From: a virus
IMG/VR virus record: IMGVR_UViG_3300007345_000017
Span: 1-34,377 of that record
Length of the DNA: 34,377 bases
Strand: one strand, 5' to 3'
Under the pieces are notes generated by a model. It searched no databases, had not been told where the DNA came from, and was given only the letters and a program-made list of their open reading frames with translations. A program made the position numbers and the translations under genes. Below are positions 16,911 to 22,399 of the stretch, piece by piece; the stretch's first letter is position 1, and the number at the start of each line of letters is the position of its first letter.

Positions 16911-17022
16911 CTTCTGCGACCTTTACGAGCCGACTGGCGTAATGGAAAACGGATTGCCAAATATTAATGACGCGGTTTATGAGTGTATGTGTTTGGGCAG
17001 TGATGCGGATTGGTGTGATTAG
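16825..17022 (+). CDS. o-spanin-like lipoprotein (Rz1-like), overlapping the i-spanin gene
   Basis: The protein has 65 residues and starts in the +1 frame inside the i-spanin gene, preceded by AGGA at 5 bases; ATGs at 16834 and 16849 are alternatives. The signal sequence MLVLISAVFLSGC ends in the lipobox LSGC, with Cys21 as the likely lipidated residue. The mature part (about 45 residues) is Cys-rich, with Cys at positions near 21, 24, 31, 54, 56 and 64, and is not Pro-rich as in lambda Rz1. The ending NDAVYE...DADWC matches small lipoproteins of this kind in other phages. It extends 112 bases past the i-spanin stop. Confidence 0.7.
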   Translation: MRLMKLKTMLVLISAVFLSGCSKCEISGNFCDLYEPTGVMENGLPNINDAVYECMCLGSDADWCD

Positions 17023-17027
17023 AGGGT

Positions 17028-17106
17028 GCTTTAGAGCAAACCTTATATAGTGCGCTATACTTAATAACAGGCTGTAATATATAAACTAATCCGCTTTAGA
17101 GTAAAC
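17028..17106. repeat. Convergent-end spacer with direct repeat and hairpin
   Basis: GCTTTAGAG(C/T)AAAC occurs at 17028-17041 and 17093-17106. Between them TATAG and CTATA form a perfect inverted repeat around TGCG (17046-17059). This spacer separates the end of the late + operon from the end of the - strand early operon, where a two-way terminator would be expected. There is no T-run, so an intrinsic terminator is not convincing. Confidence 0.4.
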
Positions 17107-17108
17107 TA

Positions 17109-17213
17109 CTAAACATCCAGCCAAGCAAGCCCGATTAGAACCACCCCAAACAGCACCGCAGAAAAGAACAGCGATGCGAAGGCGTATAATAGGCGGTAGT
17201 TATTTGGCTTCAT
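17109..17213 (-). CDS. 34-residue single-span membrane peptide
   Basis: The frame encodes 34 residues: MKPNNYRLLY followed by a continuous hydrophobic stretch (AFASLFFSAVLFGVVLIGLA) and WLDV. It starts on the stop of the upstream gene (ATGA overlap at 17210-17213), which supports it as a real last gene of the leftward small-gene operon. No family is recognised. Confidence 0.5.
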   Translation of the reverse strand: MKPNNYRLLYAFASLFFSAVLFGVVLIGLAWLDV

Positions 17214-17545
17214 TTCTTCTCCAATATCTCGTTAATGGTGGTTAGGGCTTTTTGGGCTTTTGGAATCCAGTCCTTTTCATCAGACACAGAAAAGCCAGCG
17301 CCTCCCTGCACTTCTTTCATGTTTATAATAACAGATTCAGCGTTAAATATACCTTCCTCCAAAGCATCCCTAGCCACTTCCAGCGCACTGCCTAGGCGTT
17401 CTTGCTGGGCATCCATAGCATCAATCGCGGCCTGTGCTTTCATAATTGCCTGCTCACCATCGGTTAAGCTATCAAATTCAACTAGCCTTTCTTCTTCATC
17501 AAGAATAGCCCTAGCCACCCGCTCTAATTGCTCTTTATTGGTCAT
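17210..17545 (-). CDS. Unknown early protein, helical and acidic
   Basis: The protein has 111 residues from the ATG at 17545, which overlaps the upstream stop (ATGA) and has GGAAC upstream; the open frame extends further without need. It is strongly helical and acidic (EQLERVARAILDEEERLVEF, KAQAAIDAMDAQQERLGS). No membrane segment or Cys cluster is seen. The same GGAACAAA(C/A)CCAATGAC start region also precedes the winged-helix gene at 20258. Function unknown. Confidence 0.6.
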   Translation of the reverse strand: MTNKEQLERVARAILDEEERLVEFDSLTDGEQAIMKAQAAIDAMDAQQERLGSALEVARDALEEGIFNAESVIINMKEVQGGAGFSVSDEKDWIPKAQKALTTINEILEKK

Positions 17546-17787
17546 TGGGTTTGTTCCTTGGTGCTTAACTGTTCTTGTAGCCATTCAAACAATCCGTCTT
17601 TGTCGCCTTTGCGTAAGTCGTACTCCTTGCCTTTTACTTCAAATATATCCAAAGGCTCTTTGCCGGTTCGGACGCTTCTCTGTCCGACCACCTCGTCTTT
17701 TACAAAAACTTCATAAACATAGCTATGTCCTGCGCTTCCGTAGTTCAGGTGCATACTGAGCCTGAAAGTTACATCGTGCTTTTCCAT
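17542..17787 (-). CDS. Unknown early protein of 81 residues
   Basis: The start at 17787 overlaps the upstream stop (TGATG), and the stop overlaps the next start (ATGA). The sequence alternates strands (VTFRLSMHLNYGS, YVYEVFVKDEVVG) and ends in a charged helix (KDGLFEWLQEQLSTKEQ), consistent with a small alpha/beta domain. No family is recognised. Confidence 0.55.
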   Translation of the reverse strand: MEKHDVTFRLSMHLNYGSAGHSYVYEVFVKDEVVGQRSVRTGKEPLDIFEVKGKEYDLRKGDKDGLFEWLQEQLSTKEQTQ

Positions 17788-18056
17788 CACACTTCCCTCA
17801 CTTTCTGTTTAATCGCGGTTAGGGCTGCTGATGCTAATATTTCCGCCTTAGTGGACTTGCCGCACGGCTCATCCAATATCGGAAAGAATGTTTTATCACT
17901 TAAAAGTCTCTCGCAGCTCCCCAACATCTCCACCACGTCATCCAGCGCTTGCTGGTAGGCGGCTTGGTAAACACGGCTTGCGAGTGAATATTCATCCTCT
18001 GATAAATTATTCTTTGTCGCTACCGCCTCAAACTTCTCTCTAATCTTGTCAGTCAT
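17787..18056 (-). CDS. Unknown early protein of 89 residues
   Basis: The start at 18056 overlaps the upstream stop (TGATG); upstream in-frame codons are not needed. The protein is helical (REKFEAVATKNNLSEDEYS, YQAAYQQALDDVVEMLGS) with Cys at about 48 and 65. No membrane segment is seen. It is part of the overlapping leftward operon. Function unknown. Confidence 0.55.
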   Translation of the reverse strand: MTDKIREKFEAVATKNNLSEDEYSLASRVYQAAYQQALDDVVEMLGSCERLLSDKTFFPILDEPCGKSTKAEILASAALTAIKQKVREV

Positions 18057-18559
18057 CACCGCCCCCAATTCATGCGGCCTTCAACCGCTTTTTTGATGCG
18101 CACTGCACCTACTGCATCACAGGCGTTTTCTGCGTCACGCCCCGTTCTGAACCACTCAATAGGAAAATGACCGCCAGTAGGCGGAAGGTCGCAATTAATG
18201 TTAAGGTATATTGTGTTAATTTGCTTATGTTCTCCAGAATAACACAGCGCAACCTTAGCATCTTTGGCAGCACATGCGCCGGGCTGTGCCATCAGAAGCA
18301 TCTGCACCTCTAGCCATTCTTTCATGATGGCTGCTGATTTTTCATCGCGGAATGCTGGGTGGTCACGGTTACGCTGTGAACCATCCTCACTGACTGTGCG
18401 CCACTCACCCTCAATACCCTGCCCAACAATCCACATCTCCTTTTCAGGGTCATTACACACAAACACAGCCGGATGGGTGCTTTCTACCTGCGCCGCCTGT
18501 TTTTTCTCAAGCTCTGCAATTTGGGCTTTCAACCCGTCTATTTCTTTCTGAATGTTCAT
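18056..18559 (-). CDS. Unknown early protein with N-terminal coiled coil
   Basis: The protein has 167 residues and is the longest of this operon. A short coiled coil (KEIDGLKAQIAELEKKQAA, residues 4-23) precedes a mixed domain with several Cys (CNDPEKEMW, PGACAAKD, ALCYSGEH, NINCDL, ENACDA). The WxVGQGIEGEW segment looks like a compact beta part. The start overlaps the upstream stop (ATGA). No family is recognised. Confidence 0.55.
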   Translation of the reverse strand: MNIQKEIDGLKAQIAELEKKQAAQVESTHPAVFVCNDPEKEMWIVGQGIEGEWRTVSEDGSQRNRDHPAFRDEKSAAIMKEWLEVQMLLMAQPGACAAKDAKVALCYSGEHKQINTIYLNINCDLPPTGGHFPIEWFRTGRDAENACDAVGAVRIKKAVEGRMNWGR

Positions 18560-18729
18560 TTTCTCGCTGCCTCTCCATTTTCGTACATTGCCTTAATTAT
18601 ATCCATTGCATCATCTTCATCATATGCCCAGACCGTAACTTCTTGCATTTCGCCAGCATACATAGCCCGCACAGCATAAGCGTGCATCGGTTCTGTTTCT
18701 GCCGCAGGGTGTAGTAATATTTCAGCCAT
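18556..18729 (-). CDS. 57-residue early protein
   Basis: The frame from ATG 18729 encodes 57 residues with a strand-rich start (AVRAMYAGEMQEVTVWAYDE) and acidic helix (DEDDAMDIIKAMYENGEAAR). Its start overlaps the end of the upstream gene by 8 bases and its stop overlaps the next start (ATGA). Small, acidic and of unknown function. Confidence 0.5.
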   Translation of the reverse strand: MAEILLHPAAETEPMHAYAVRAMYAGEMQEVTVWAYDEDDAMDIIKAMYENGEAARK

Positions 18730-18880
18730 TTTGTTTCTCCATTTCCTTCTTTAGTGCCTCAAATAACTCTTTTTGATGCCAAGCGTTGTCAATAATATCC
18801 TGCAATTTCACATCGCTGCCATTGTTGGCAAAGTGCTGGTTAACAATACGACGCAGCTTTCCTATTTTGCGAGCGTTCAT
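18722..18880 (-). CDS. 52-residue basic helical early protein
   Basis: The start at 18880 (MNARKIGKLRRIVNQHF) overlaps the stop of the upstream membrane peptide as ATGA; the longer upstream extension is less likely. The N-terminus is basic and the C-terminus is a charged helix (HQKELFEALKKEMEKQNG). It could bind nucleic acid or a host protein. No family is recognised. Confidence 0.5.
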   Translation of the reverse strand: MNARKIGKLRRIVNQHFANNGSDVKLQDIIDNAWHQKELFEALKKEMEKQNG

Positions 18881-18984
18881 AATACAATCCCCGGCAATAA
18901 AGCAAACCATCCGCTAATAATCGCCAGCGCCAGTAAAACGCAGCCAATGACAAGCATAAGCTCTGCAAGTGTTTCGTGTTTCAT
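18877..18984 (-). CDS. 35-residue single-span membrane peptide
   Basis: MKHETLAELM is followed by a hydrophobic segment (LVIGCVLLALAIISGWFALL). Both ends overlap neighbouring genes (ATGA at the start and at the stop), so it is probably translated. It is one of three small membrane peptides in this operon. Function unknown. Confidence 0.5.
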   Translation of the reverse strand: MKHETLAELMLVIGCVLLALAIISGWFALLPGIVL

Positions 18985-19193
18985 GACTTCACCCCGCCGC
19001 AATATTCTTTCAGCTCAGGAGTCCACCCGCTTGCCTCGCACAGACCAGACATACGCAACTCACTTAACTGTTCACGCTTCGCATTATCGTAGCCCATGTA
19101 GAAAGACACACCACACGCCACTAGCGCCAGAAAGCCCCAGAACAACACGTCAACCAGTGTTAGCTTTGGCTGTAAGCTTAATCCCTTAATCAT
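18981..19193 (-). CDS. 70-residue membrane-anchored early protein with C-terminal Cys
   Basis: The start at 19193 (MIKGLSLQPK) follows GAGG at 6 bases and overlaps the upstream gene by 8 bases. A single membrane span lies at about 14-34 (VDVLFWGFLALVACGVSFYM), then a charged segment (DNAKREQLSEL) and a region with Cys52 and Cys65 (GLCEASGW, EYCGG). Probably an inner-membrane protein with the Cys pair outside. No family is recognised. Confidence 0.55.
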   Translation of the reverse strand: MIKGLSLQPKLTLVDVLFWGFLALVACGVSFYMGYDNAKREQLSELRMSGLCEASGWTPELKEYCGGVKS

Positions 19194-19350
19194 TCTCTGC
19201 CTCACTTTCTTCCGCTGCTTCTGCATGGTTATACGCAATTAAATAATGCGCCTCACGCGGGCTGATGTCGTAGATTTCACCCTTGCGCGCTGTAATCAAC
19301 CGCAAACCACCAGCGGCGATTGTTTTGTCCTCTTTCATGCGAATTTTCAT
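19186..19350 (-). CDS. 54-residue early protein
   Basis: The frame from ATG 19350 overlaps the stop of the upstream gene as ATGA. The sequence (KIRMKEDKTIAAGGLRLITA, RKGEIYDISPREAHYLI) looks like a small beta-alpha domain and ends acidic (EAAEESEAEND). Similar short phage ORFs with the KGEIYDISPREA-like segment exist, without a known role. Confidence 0.5.
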   Translation of the reverse strand: MKIRMKEDKTIAAGGLRLITARKGEIYDISPREAHYLIAYNHAEAAEESEAEND

Positions 19351-19559
19351 GTTGCCTCCTTTGGCTCCGCTAATTCTAATTCATCCCGGCTGTGTAATAT
19401 CTCCTGCCGAATATTAGCCAAATCCATCTCATCGTTTAACAGTTTCAGCAAAACCTTAGTAATATCTGGCTCATCAGCCCAGCTCTGCCAAGTTGACAGC
19501 ATAATTTCGTTAACCGGGTGAAATGGCCAAGTGTGTTTGTTGTTAGGGTCATGTTTCAT
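19347..19559 (-). CDS. First gene of the leftward early operon, unknown
   Basis: The protein has 70 residues. The start at 19559 has AAGGAGAG 7 bases upstream and lies 15 bases after the predicted transcript start. The sequence is Trp-rich at the front (HTWPFHPVNEIMLSTWQSW) and acidic-helical at the end (EMDLANIRQEILHSRDELEL). It is the leader gene of the operon controlled by the CGTTGCA operators. Function unknown. Confidence 0.6.
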   Translation of the reverse strand: MKHDPNNKHTWPFHPVNEIMLSTWQSWADEPDITKVLLKLLNDEMDLANIRQEILHSRDELELAEPKEAT

Positions 19560-19580
19560 GTTCTCTCCTTTGTTAAGTGC

Positions 19581-19608
19581 ATAATAACAAGCGTTGCAAA
19601 CAATGCAA
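19581..19608 (-). promoter_or_regulatory. Leftward early promoter
   Basis: On the - strand TTGCAT (19608-19603) and TATTAT (19586-19581) are 16 bases apart. The transcript would start near 19574, 15 bases before the first ATG of the leftward operon. The palindromic operator at 19594-19608 lies over its -35 and spacer, so repressor binding would block it. Confidence 0.6.
19592..19608. promoter_or_regulatory. Operator site O1 (CGTTGCA plus inverted TGCAA)
   Basis: CGTTGCAAACAATGCAA: TTGCA (19594-19598) and TGCAA (19604-19608) are perfect inverted half-sites with a 5-base spacer. A close match (CGTTGCAATTAATGC) is at 28758-28772. The site lies in the leftward promoter and 10 bases from the repressor promoter. 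The natural candidate ligand is the HTH protein encoded at 19653. Confidence 0.6.
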
Positions 19609-19615
19609 GGAAAAA

Positions 19616-19622
19616 CGTTGCA
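19616..19622. promoter_or_regulatory. Operator half-site O2
   Basis: CGTTGCA overlaps the -35 (TTGCAC, 19618-19623) of the repressor promoter. Binding here would let the repressor shut off its own gene. It is 24 bases from the matching position of O1, about two helical turns. Confidence 0.5.
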
Positions 19623-19646
19623 CTTATGAAAAAAAGCATTTATATT
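19618..19646 (+). promoter_or_regulatory. Promoter for a leaderless repressor transcript
   Basis: TTGCAC (19618-19623) and TATATT (19641-19646) have a 17-base spacer. Six bases after the -10 comes the ATG at 19653, so the predicted first base of the mRNA is the A of the start codon or very near it. Lambda cI from PRM is the known precedent for such a leaderless repressor mRNA. Confidence 0.65.
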
Positions 19647-19652
19647 GCCCTT

Positions 19653-19862
19653 ATGGATAAGACAGATACACTACGAAAAATCAGCCGCAACATGCGTGAA
19701 CATAGCATTAGCTACTATGCGTTGGAAAGATACGCAGGCGTACCACGCAGCACCATCATGCGAGCTGTAACACAAAGGCACGAAACACGCGACAAAACAG
19801 CGTTGGAGCTATGGACTGCATTGGTAAAGCTGGCCGATGACAAGGGCTTGGAATTGGTGTAA
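19653..19862 (+). CDS. Small HTH repressor (Cro/CI-like)
   Basis: The protein has 69 residues. A helix-turn-helix is visible at about 18-40: ISYYALERYAGVPRSTIMRA, where GVPRST forms the turn and recognition helix start. The C-terminus (LELWTALVKLADDKGLELV) is a helix. There is no dimerisation or cleavage domain as in lambda CI, so it is Cro-sized. The start at 19653 is chosen because the promoter predicts a leaderless mRNA starting there; an ATG at 19626 lies inside the promoter. CGTTGCA sites flank it. It probably controls the divergent early operon and itself. Confidence 0.7.
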   Translation: MDKTDTLRKISRNMREHSISYYALERYAGVPRSTIMRAVTQRHETRDKTALELWTALVKLADDKGLELV

Positions 19863-20059
19863 TGGAGCCGCGCATAAATATTGATGCGCCTATCCCTGAG
19901 TTGCCAGCCCAGCCTTATCTAAGGCGTAGCGACTTTTTGCATGAAATCACTGTAAGAGAAATAGACATTATTTGCCGCTTTGTGGCAGACGTAGCGCGTG
20001 AGTGTGAGATTTCTACTCAGACCATGCCCTACCCTCATCGGTCAAGGCATAAACAATAG
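19862..20059 (+). CDS. Unknown 65-residue protein coupled to the repressor
   Basis: The start overlaps the repressor stop (TAATG), so the two are translated together. The sequence is Pro-rich at first (IDAPIPELPAQPYLRRSDF) and then helical (EIDIICRFVADVARECEIS). It could act with the repressor as a modulator or antirepressor. The last 47 bases overlap the end of the opposite-strand winged-helix gene, so the ends converge. No family is recognised. Confidence 0.5.
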   Translation: MEPRINIDAPIPELPAQPYLRRSDFLHEITVREIDIICRFVADVARECEISTQTMPYPHRSRHKQ

Positions 20060-20258
20060 CGCCGCAGCATTCGCAGCGCGGACGTGCTAAATATCCATAT
20101 TTCACCAACGCAGCCAAAGCACACCCTAAAGCGCCACTACTTACATAATCGCAATCTGCCACAATCTTAGCCCTTGCGGGTGGTTTATCCAGCCCTTGCA
20201 GGTATTTCAGAACCTTTGCCGGGGCTGTTTCAGGTGCTATTTGTGCTCCGTATGTCAT
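20013..20258 (-). CDS. Small winged-helix-like protein with a Cys motif
   Basis: The protein has 81 residues from ATG 20258, which has GAGGAAC upstream; an extension upstream is open but unsupported. PARAKIVADCDYVSSGALGC and ALAALVKYGYLARPR fit a winged-helix DNA-binding domain, and CECCG near residue 59 with a following strand (AIVYALTDEGRAW) forms the wing. It is the last gene of the leftward recombination/modification operon and may be a transcriptional regulator. Its end overlaps the 65-residue ORF on the + strand. Confidence 0.55.
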   Translation of the reverse strand: MTYGAQIAPETAPAKVLKYLQGLDKPPARAKIVADCDYVSSGALGCALAALVKYGYLARPRCECCGAIVYALTDEGRAWSE

Positions 20259-20272
20259 TGGTTTTGTTCCTC

Positions 20273-20419
20273 TTAAAAATAATCCCACTGTACTGCGGCA
20301 AGCCATAGAAATATAGCATGCCCCACGCTTAGCATAGCGTCCTGCATATCGCCATCAGCTTCCGCCTTAATGGCAAAAAGGAAGGATGTGAAAGCCAGCG
20401 CCGCCAATACACGCTTCAT
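20273..20419 (-). CDS. 48-residue exported or membrane peptide
   Basis: The frame from ATG 20419 overlaps the upstream stop (TAATG). It has a Lys/Arg start and hydrophobic stretch (MKRVLAALAFTSFLFAIKAE) that looks like a signal peptide with a KAEA end, then an apolar, Trp-rich part (GHAIFLWLAAVQWDYF). It may be a small periplasmic or inner-membrane peptide. Function unknown. Confidence 0.5.
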   Translation of the reverse strand: MKRVLAALAFTSFLFAIKAEADGDMQDAMLSVGHAIFLWLAAVQWDYF

Positions 20420-21216
20420 TATTCACCCCACACACTAATGTTATCCATTGCCGCCTGCATGGCACCTGTGTCGCCAATGCCCCATTGCGGAAACCCGCTG
20501 GCCATTTCTGGGCTAAACCCGGCCTGAACCAAAGACCAGTAGCCAGATTCATTCTGTATATCTATGCCCAGCGTTTGCTCCGCATGAATCAGCAAGTCTG
20601 TAAACTGCTGGCGACTCATATTCGCTTCAAAATGCCGCACGTCTGAAAACGCATCGGTTTCAATCTCTGCCGAATTGGCAAAGCTCACAAACTGATTGTA
20701 ACTGTCTTTCACGATGTCGATATTAACCACAATATCCTCATAATTTGTGTGAGGGTCGCTGAAAATATCAATCGGCCTGCCGGGGTATAGATTGTCGAAC
20801 ATTCTAAATTGCACCCATAGCTTTTGGCCGCTGCTGACATCCCCAAACCGGGTAAGCATTAAGCCTTGCTGTAGGTTGTCTCCCCAACTCACGGGCACGG
20901 AAAGGTCGCCCTCAATCGTGAAAGTGTAATCCTGCCCCCTATTTGTCCACAGCCACGGCATTTCATCCCCGGACTCCCATGTGTATTGCAACTGTATTGC
21001 CTGAGAGTGAGCATCCGGCCTGCCGTTGTTTGGGTCGTATAACGGGCTGTCTGTGGTCAGCGCAAAGACATTCTGTCCCTGCCACCATCCTGTCATGCTG
21101 AAATCAGTATTCCAGCCAACAGCCTTATAGCCATACATCTGCTCTACGCTGTTTGGATTGTAGATGGTTTCGTAATCAAACTGGCCGTCATCGGTGAAAA
21201 AGTATTCTATTGTCAT
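20419..21216 (-). CDS. Unknown 265-residue protein, beta-rich, acidic and Trp-rich
   Basis: I do not recognise a family. The protein is acidic and rich in aromatic residues (TGWWQGQNVF, DEMPWLWTNRG, GYWSLVQAGF), with a likely beta-sandwich in the first 160 residues and a helical C-terminus (SRQQFTDLLIHAEQTLGIDI). There is no signal peptide or membrane span. It lies 14 bases behind the methyltransferase and shares its operon. The size is large for an early accessory gene, and it is a candidate for a host-targeting or virion-associated protein. Confidence 0.6.
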   Translation of the reverse strand: MTIEYFFTDDGQFDYETIYNPNSVEQMYGYKAVGWNTDFSMTGWWQGQNVFALTTDSPLYDPNNGRPDAHSQAIQLQYTWESGDEMPWLWTNRGQDYTFTIEGDLSVPVSWGDNLQQGLMLTRFGDVSSGQKLWVQFRMFDNLYPGRPIDIFSDPHTNYEDIVVNIDIVKDSYNQFVSFANSAEIETDAFSDVRHFEANMSRQQFTDLLIHAEQTLGIDIQNESGYWSLVQAGFSPEMASGFPQWGIGDTGAMQAAMDNISVWGE

Positions 21217-21230
21217 TTTATGCTCCTGTT

Positions 21231-21983
21231 TTACAGATCACCTTCTGCAAGCTTTGTGGTTAAAAACTCGCCCTGCTCCATTTCTGGCTTTTCCGGCGGT
21301 GCTATGAATAAATCCGGCTGGCGATAAGCATCCTCTACACGTTTGCAAGCTATCTCGAAGTAATCAGGGTCTAACTCTATGCCTATTCCCTTTCTGCCCA
21401 TTTTCGCGCAAGCCACTAGCGTTGTGCCGCTGCCCATGAAGGGGTCTAAGATGGTGTCGCAGTTGTCGGGAAGGTGGTTTATGCACCATTGCATGAGTTT
21501 AAGCGGTTTTTGAGTAGGGTGAAACCTCTCCACTCTGTCAGCGAATAACTGGTTATTAGCAAGGGTAAATTTTCGTGGGGTTGCGCCTTTAAGGTTTGTC
21601 CAAGCAAGTTCTCCATCACCGAAAGTGGGCATTGTTTGGCATTTATCCCACCATAGCCATTTACCCATTGCAGGAAGTAAATCAGCCAAGTAATTCCCCC
21701 CCCATATTATTTGAGGGCATTTTATGGATGCGAATAACTGTATAGCCTCAGATGGTCGTTCACTATCCCATCCACCTTTATAACTTCTATGCTGTATTTT
21801 TTTTGAACCATTAAAACTAGATGCACCAGTATGACCTTTATCAGCCCCTATCCCATAAGGCGGGTCAGTTAGGATTGCCCAACCCTCCCGCGCATCAACC
21901 TTACCCAGCGTAGGCATAACGCTCAAGCAATCGCCCAGATACAGCTCGCAGTCGCCTATAGTTTCTTTGCGCTTATATGTCAT
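21231..21983 (-). CDS. Beta-class DNA methyltransferase (N6-adenine or N4-cytosine)
   Basis: The protein has 250 residues. The catalytic motif DPPY is at 40-43 and the SAM-binding motif DPFMGSGTT at 180-188, preceded by HPTQKP (155-160); this order defines the beta class. The region between is the target-recognition part. No restriction enzyme gene is adjacent, so this is a solitary phage methylase, likely to protect phage DNA from host restriction or to affect regulation. Two CGTTGCA sites lie in the 62-base gap upstream, so its expression may be under the same control as the early operons. Confidence 0.85.
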   Translation of the reverse strand: MTYKRKETIGDCELYLGDCLSVMPTLGKVDAREGWAILTDPPYGIGADKGHTGASSFNGSKKIQHRSYKGGWDSERPSEAIQLFASIKCPQIIWGGNYLADLLPAMGKWLWWDKCQTMPTFGDGELAWTNLKGATPRKFTLANNQLFADRVERFHPTQKPLKLMQWCINHLPDNCDTILDPFMGSGTTLVACAKMGRKGIGIELDPDYFEIACKRVEDAYRQPDLFIAPPEKPEMEQGEFLTTKLAEGDL

Positions 21984-22006
21984 GCCTTACCCCCTTAATT
22001 CTGCCC

Positions 22007-22040
22007 TTGCAACGTACCACATCAGAAACATATTGCAACG
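22007..22040 (-). promoter_or_regulatory. Paired CGTTGCA operator-like sites upstream of the methyltransferase
   Basis: On the - strand CGTTGCAA occurs at 22040-22033 and 22014-22007, 26 bases apart, in the only gap of this operon. They match the sites at 19592, 19616, 28758 and 28791. No clear -10/-35 pair was found here, so a promoter is not proven. Confidence 0.5.
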
Positions 22041-22045
22041 TGTTT

Positions 22046-22399
22046 TTACAGTAGCGCCGCTATTTCTTTCTTACAGTCTTCTAAGCCATAGCCAACAGCA
22101 TATAGCTCATTAGCGCATCTATCTTTTTCTGCCCATTTTTTTTGTGACGCGCTAAGCCTTCCGGCTTTTGTTTTCACCTCAAAATAAAGAAAGTATCGTG
22201 TGTCACCATGTGGCCATCTAATAATAATATCAGGCAAGCCAGCCTCAATTTCATCTGAGCGCTTATAACTATCTTCATTGCGCGTGGCAAAAACCATCAC
22301 ATGCGGATAGGTTTCTTTTATCCAACGAATTAATTCTTTCTGGATGGCATCTTCGACCTTCCTGCGGGTGGGTCGCCTAGAACAAGATTTCATCGCCAT
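22046..22399 (-). CDS. VRR-NUC domain nuclease
   Basis: The protein has 117 residues. The PD-(D/E)XK-type VRR-NUC pattern is clear: an N-terminal Glu helix (KVEDAIQKELIRWIKE), GLPDI (54-58) and YFEVKTKAGRLSASQKKW (72-89), giving Asp57, Glu74, Lys76 and Gln86. Stand-alone VRR-NUC proteins are common in phages next to helicases and act on branched or flap DNA. It overlaps the helicase gene end by 23 bases; the start at 22399 is supported by GAGG 6 bases upstream. Confidence 0.85.
   Translation of the reverse strand: MAMKSCSRRPTRRKVEDAIQKELIRWIKETYPHVMVFATRNEDSYKRSDEIEAGLPDIIIRWPHGDTRYFLYFEVKTKAGRLSASQKKWAEKDRCANELYAVGYGLEDCKKEIAALL

Noticed and set aside
17046-17078. XerCD dif-like attachment site in the convergent spacer
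   Set aside because: The TGCGC core with flanking TATAG looked suggestive, but only about 7 of 11 arm positions agree with a dif arm and the second arm does not match.
17235-17759. 174-residue + frame opposite the small leftward genes
   Set aside because: The leftward genes overlap each other at ATGA/TGATG junctions over this whole stretch, which is strong support for the - strand.
19626-19652. Upstream ATG as repressor start
   Set aside because: It lies between the -35 and -10 boxes of the only good promoter, so it would not be in the transcript.
21231-22399. Restriction-modification system made of the methyltransferase and VRR-NUC nuclease
   Set aside because: VRR-NUC proteins are structure-specific nucleases tied to helicases, and here it overlaps the helicase gene; the methyltransferase is separated by a regulatory gap.
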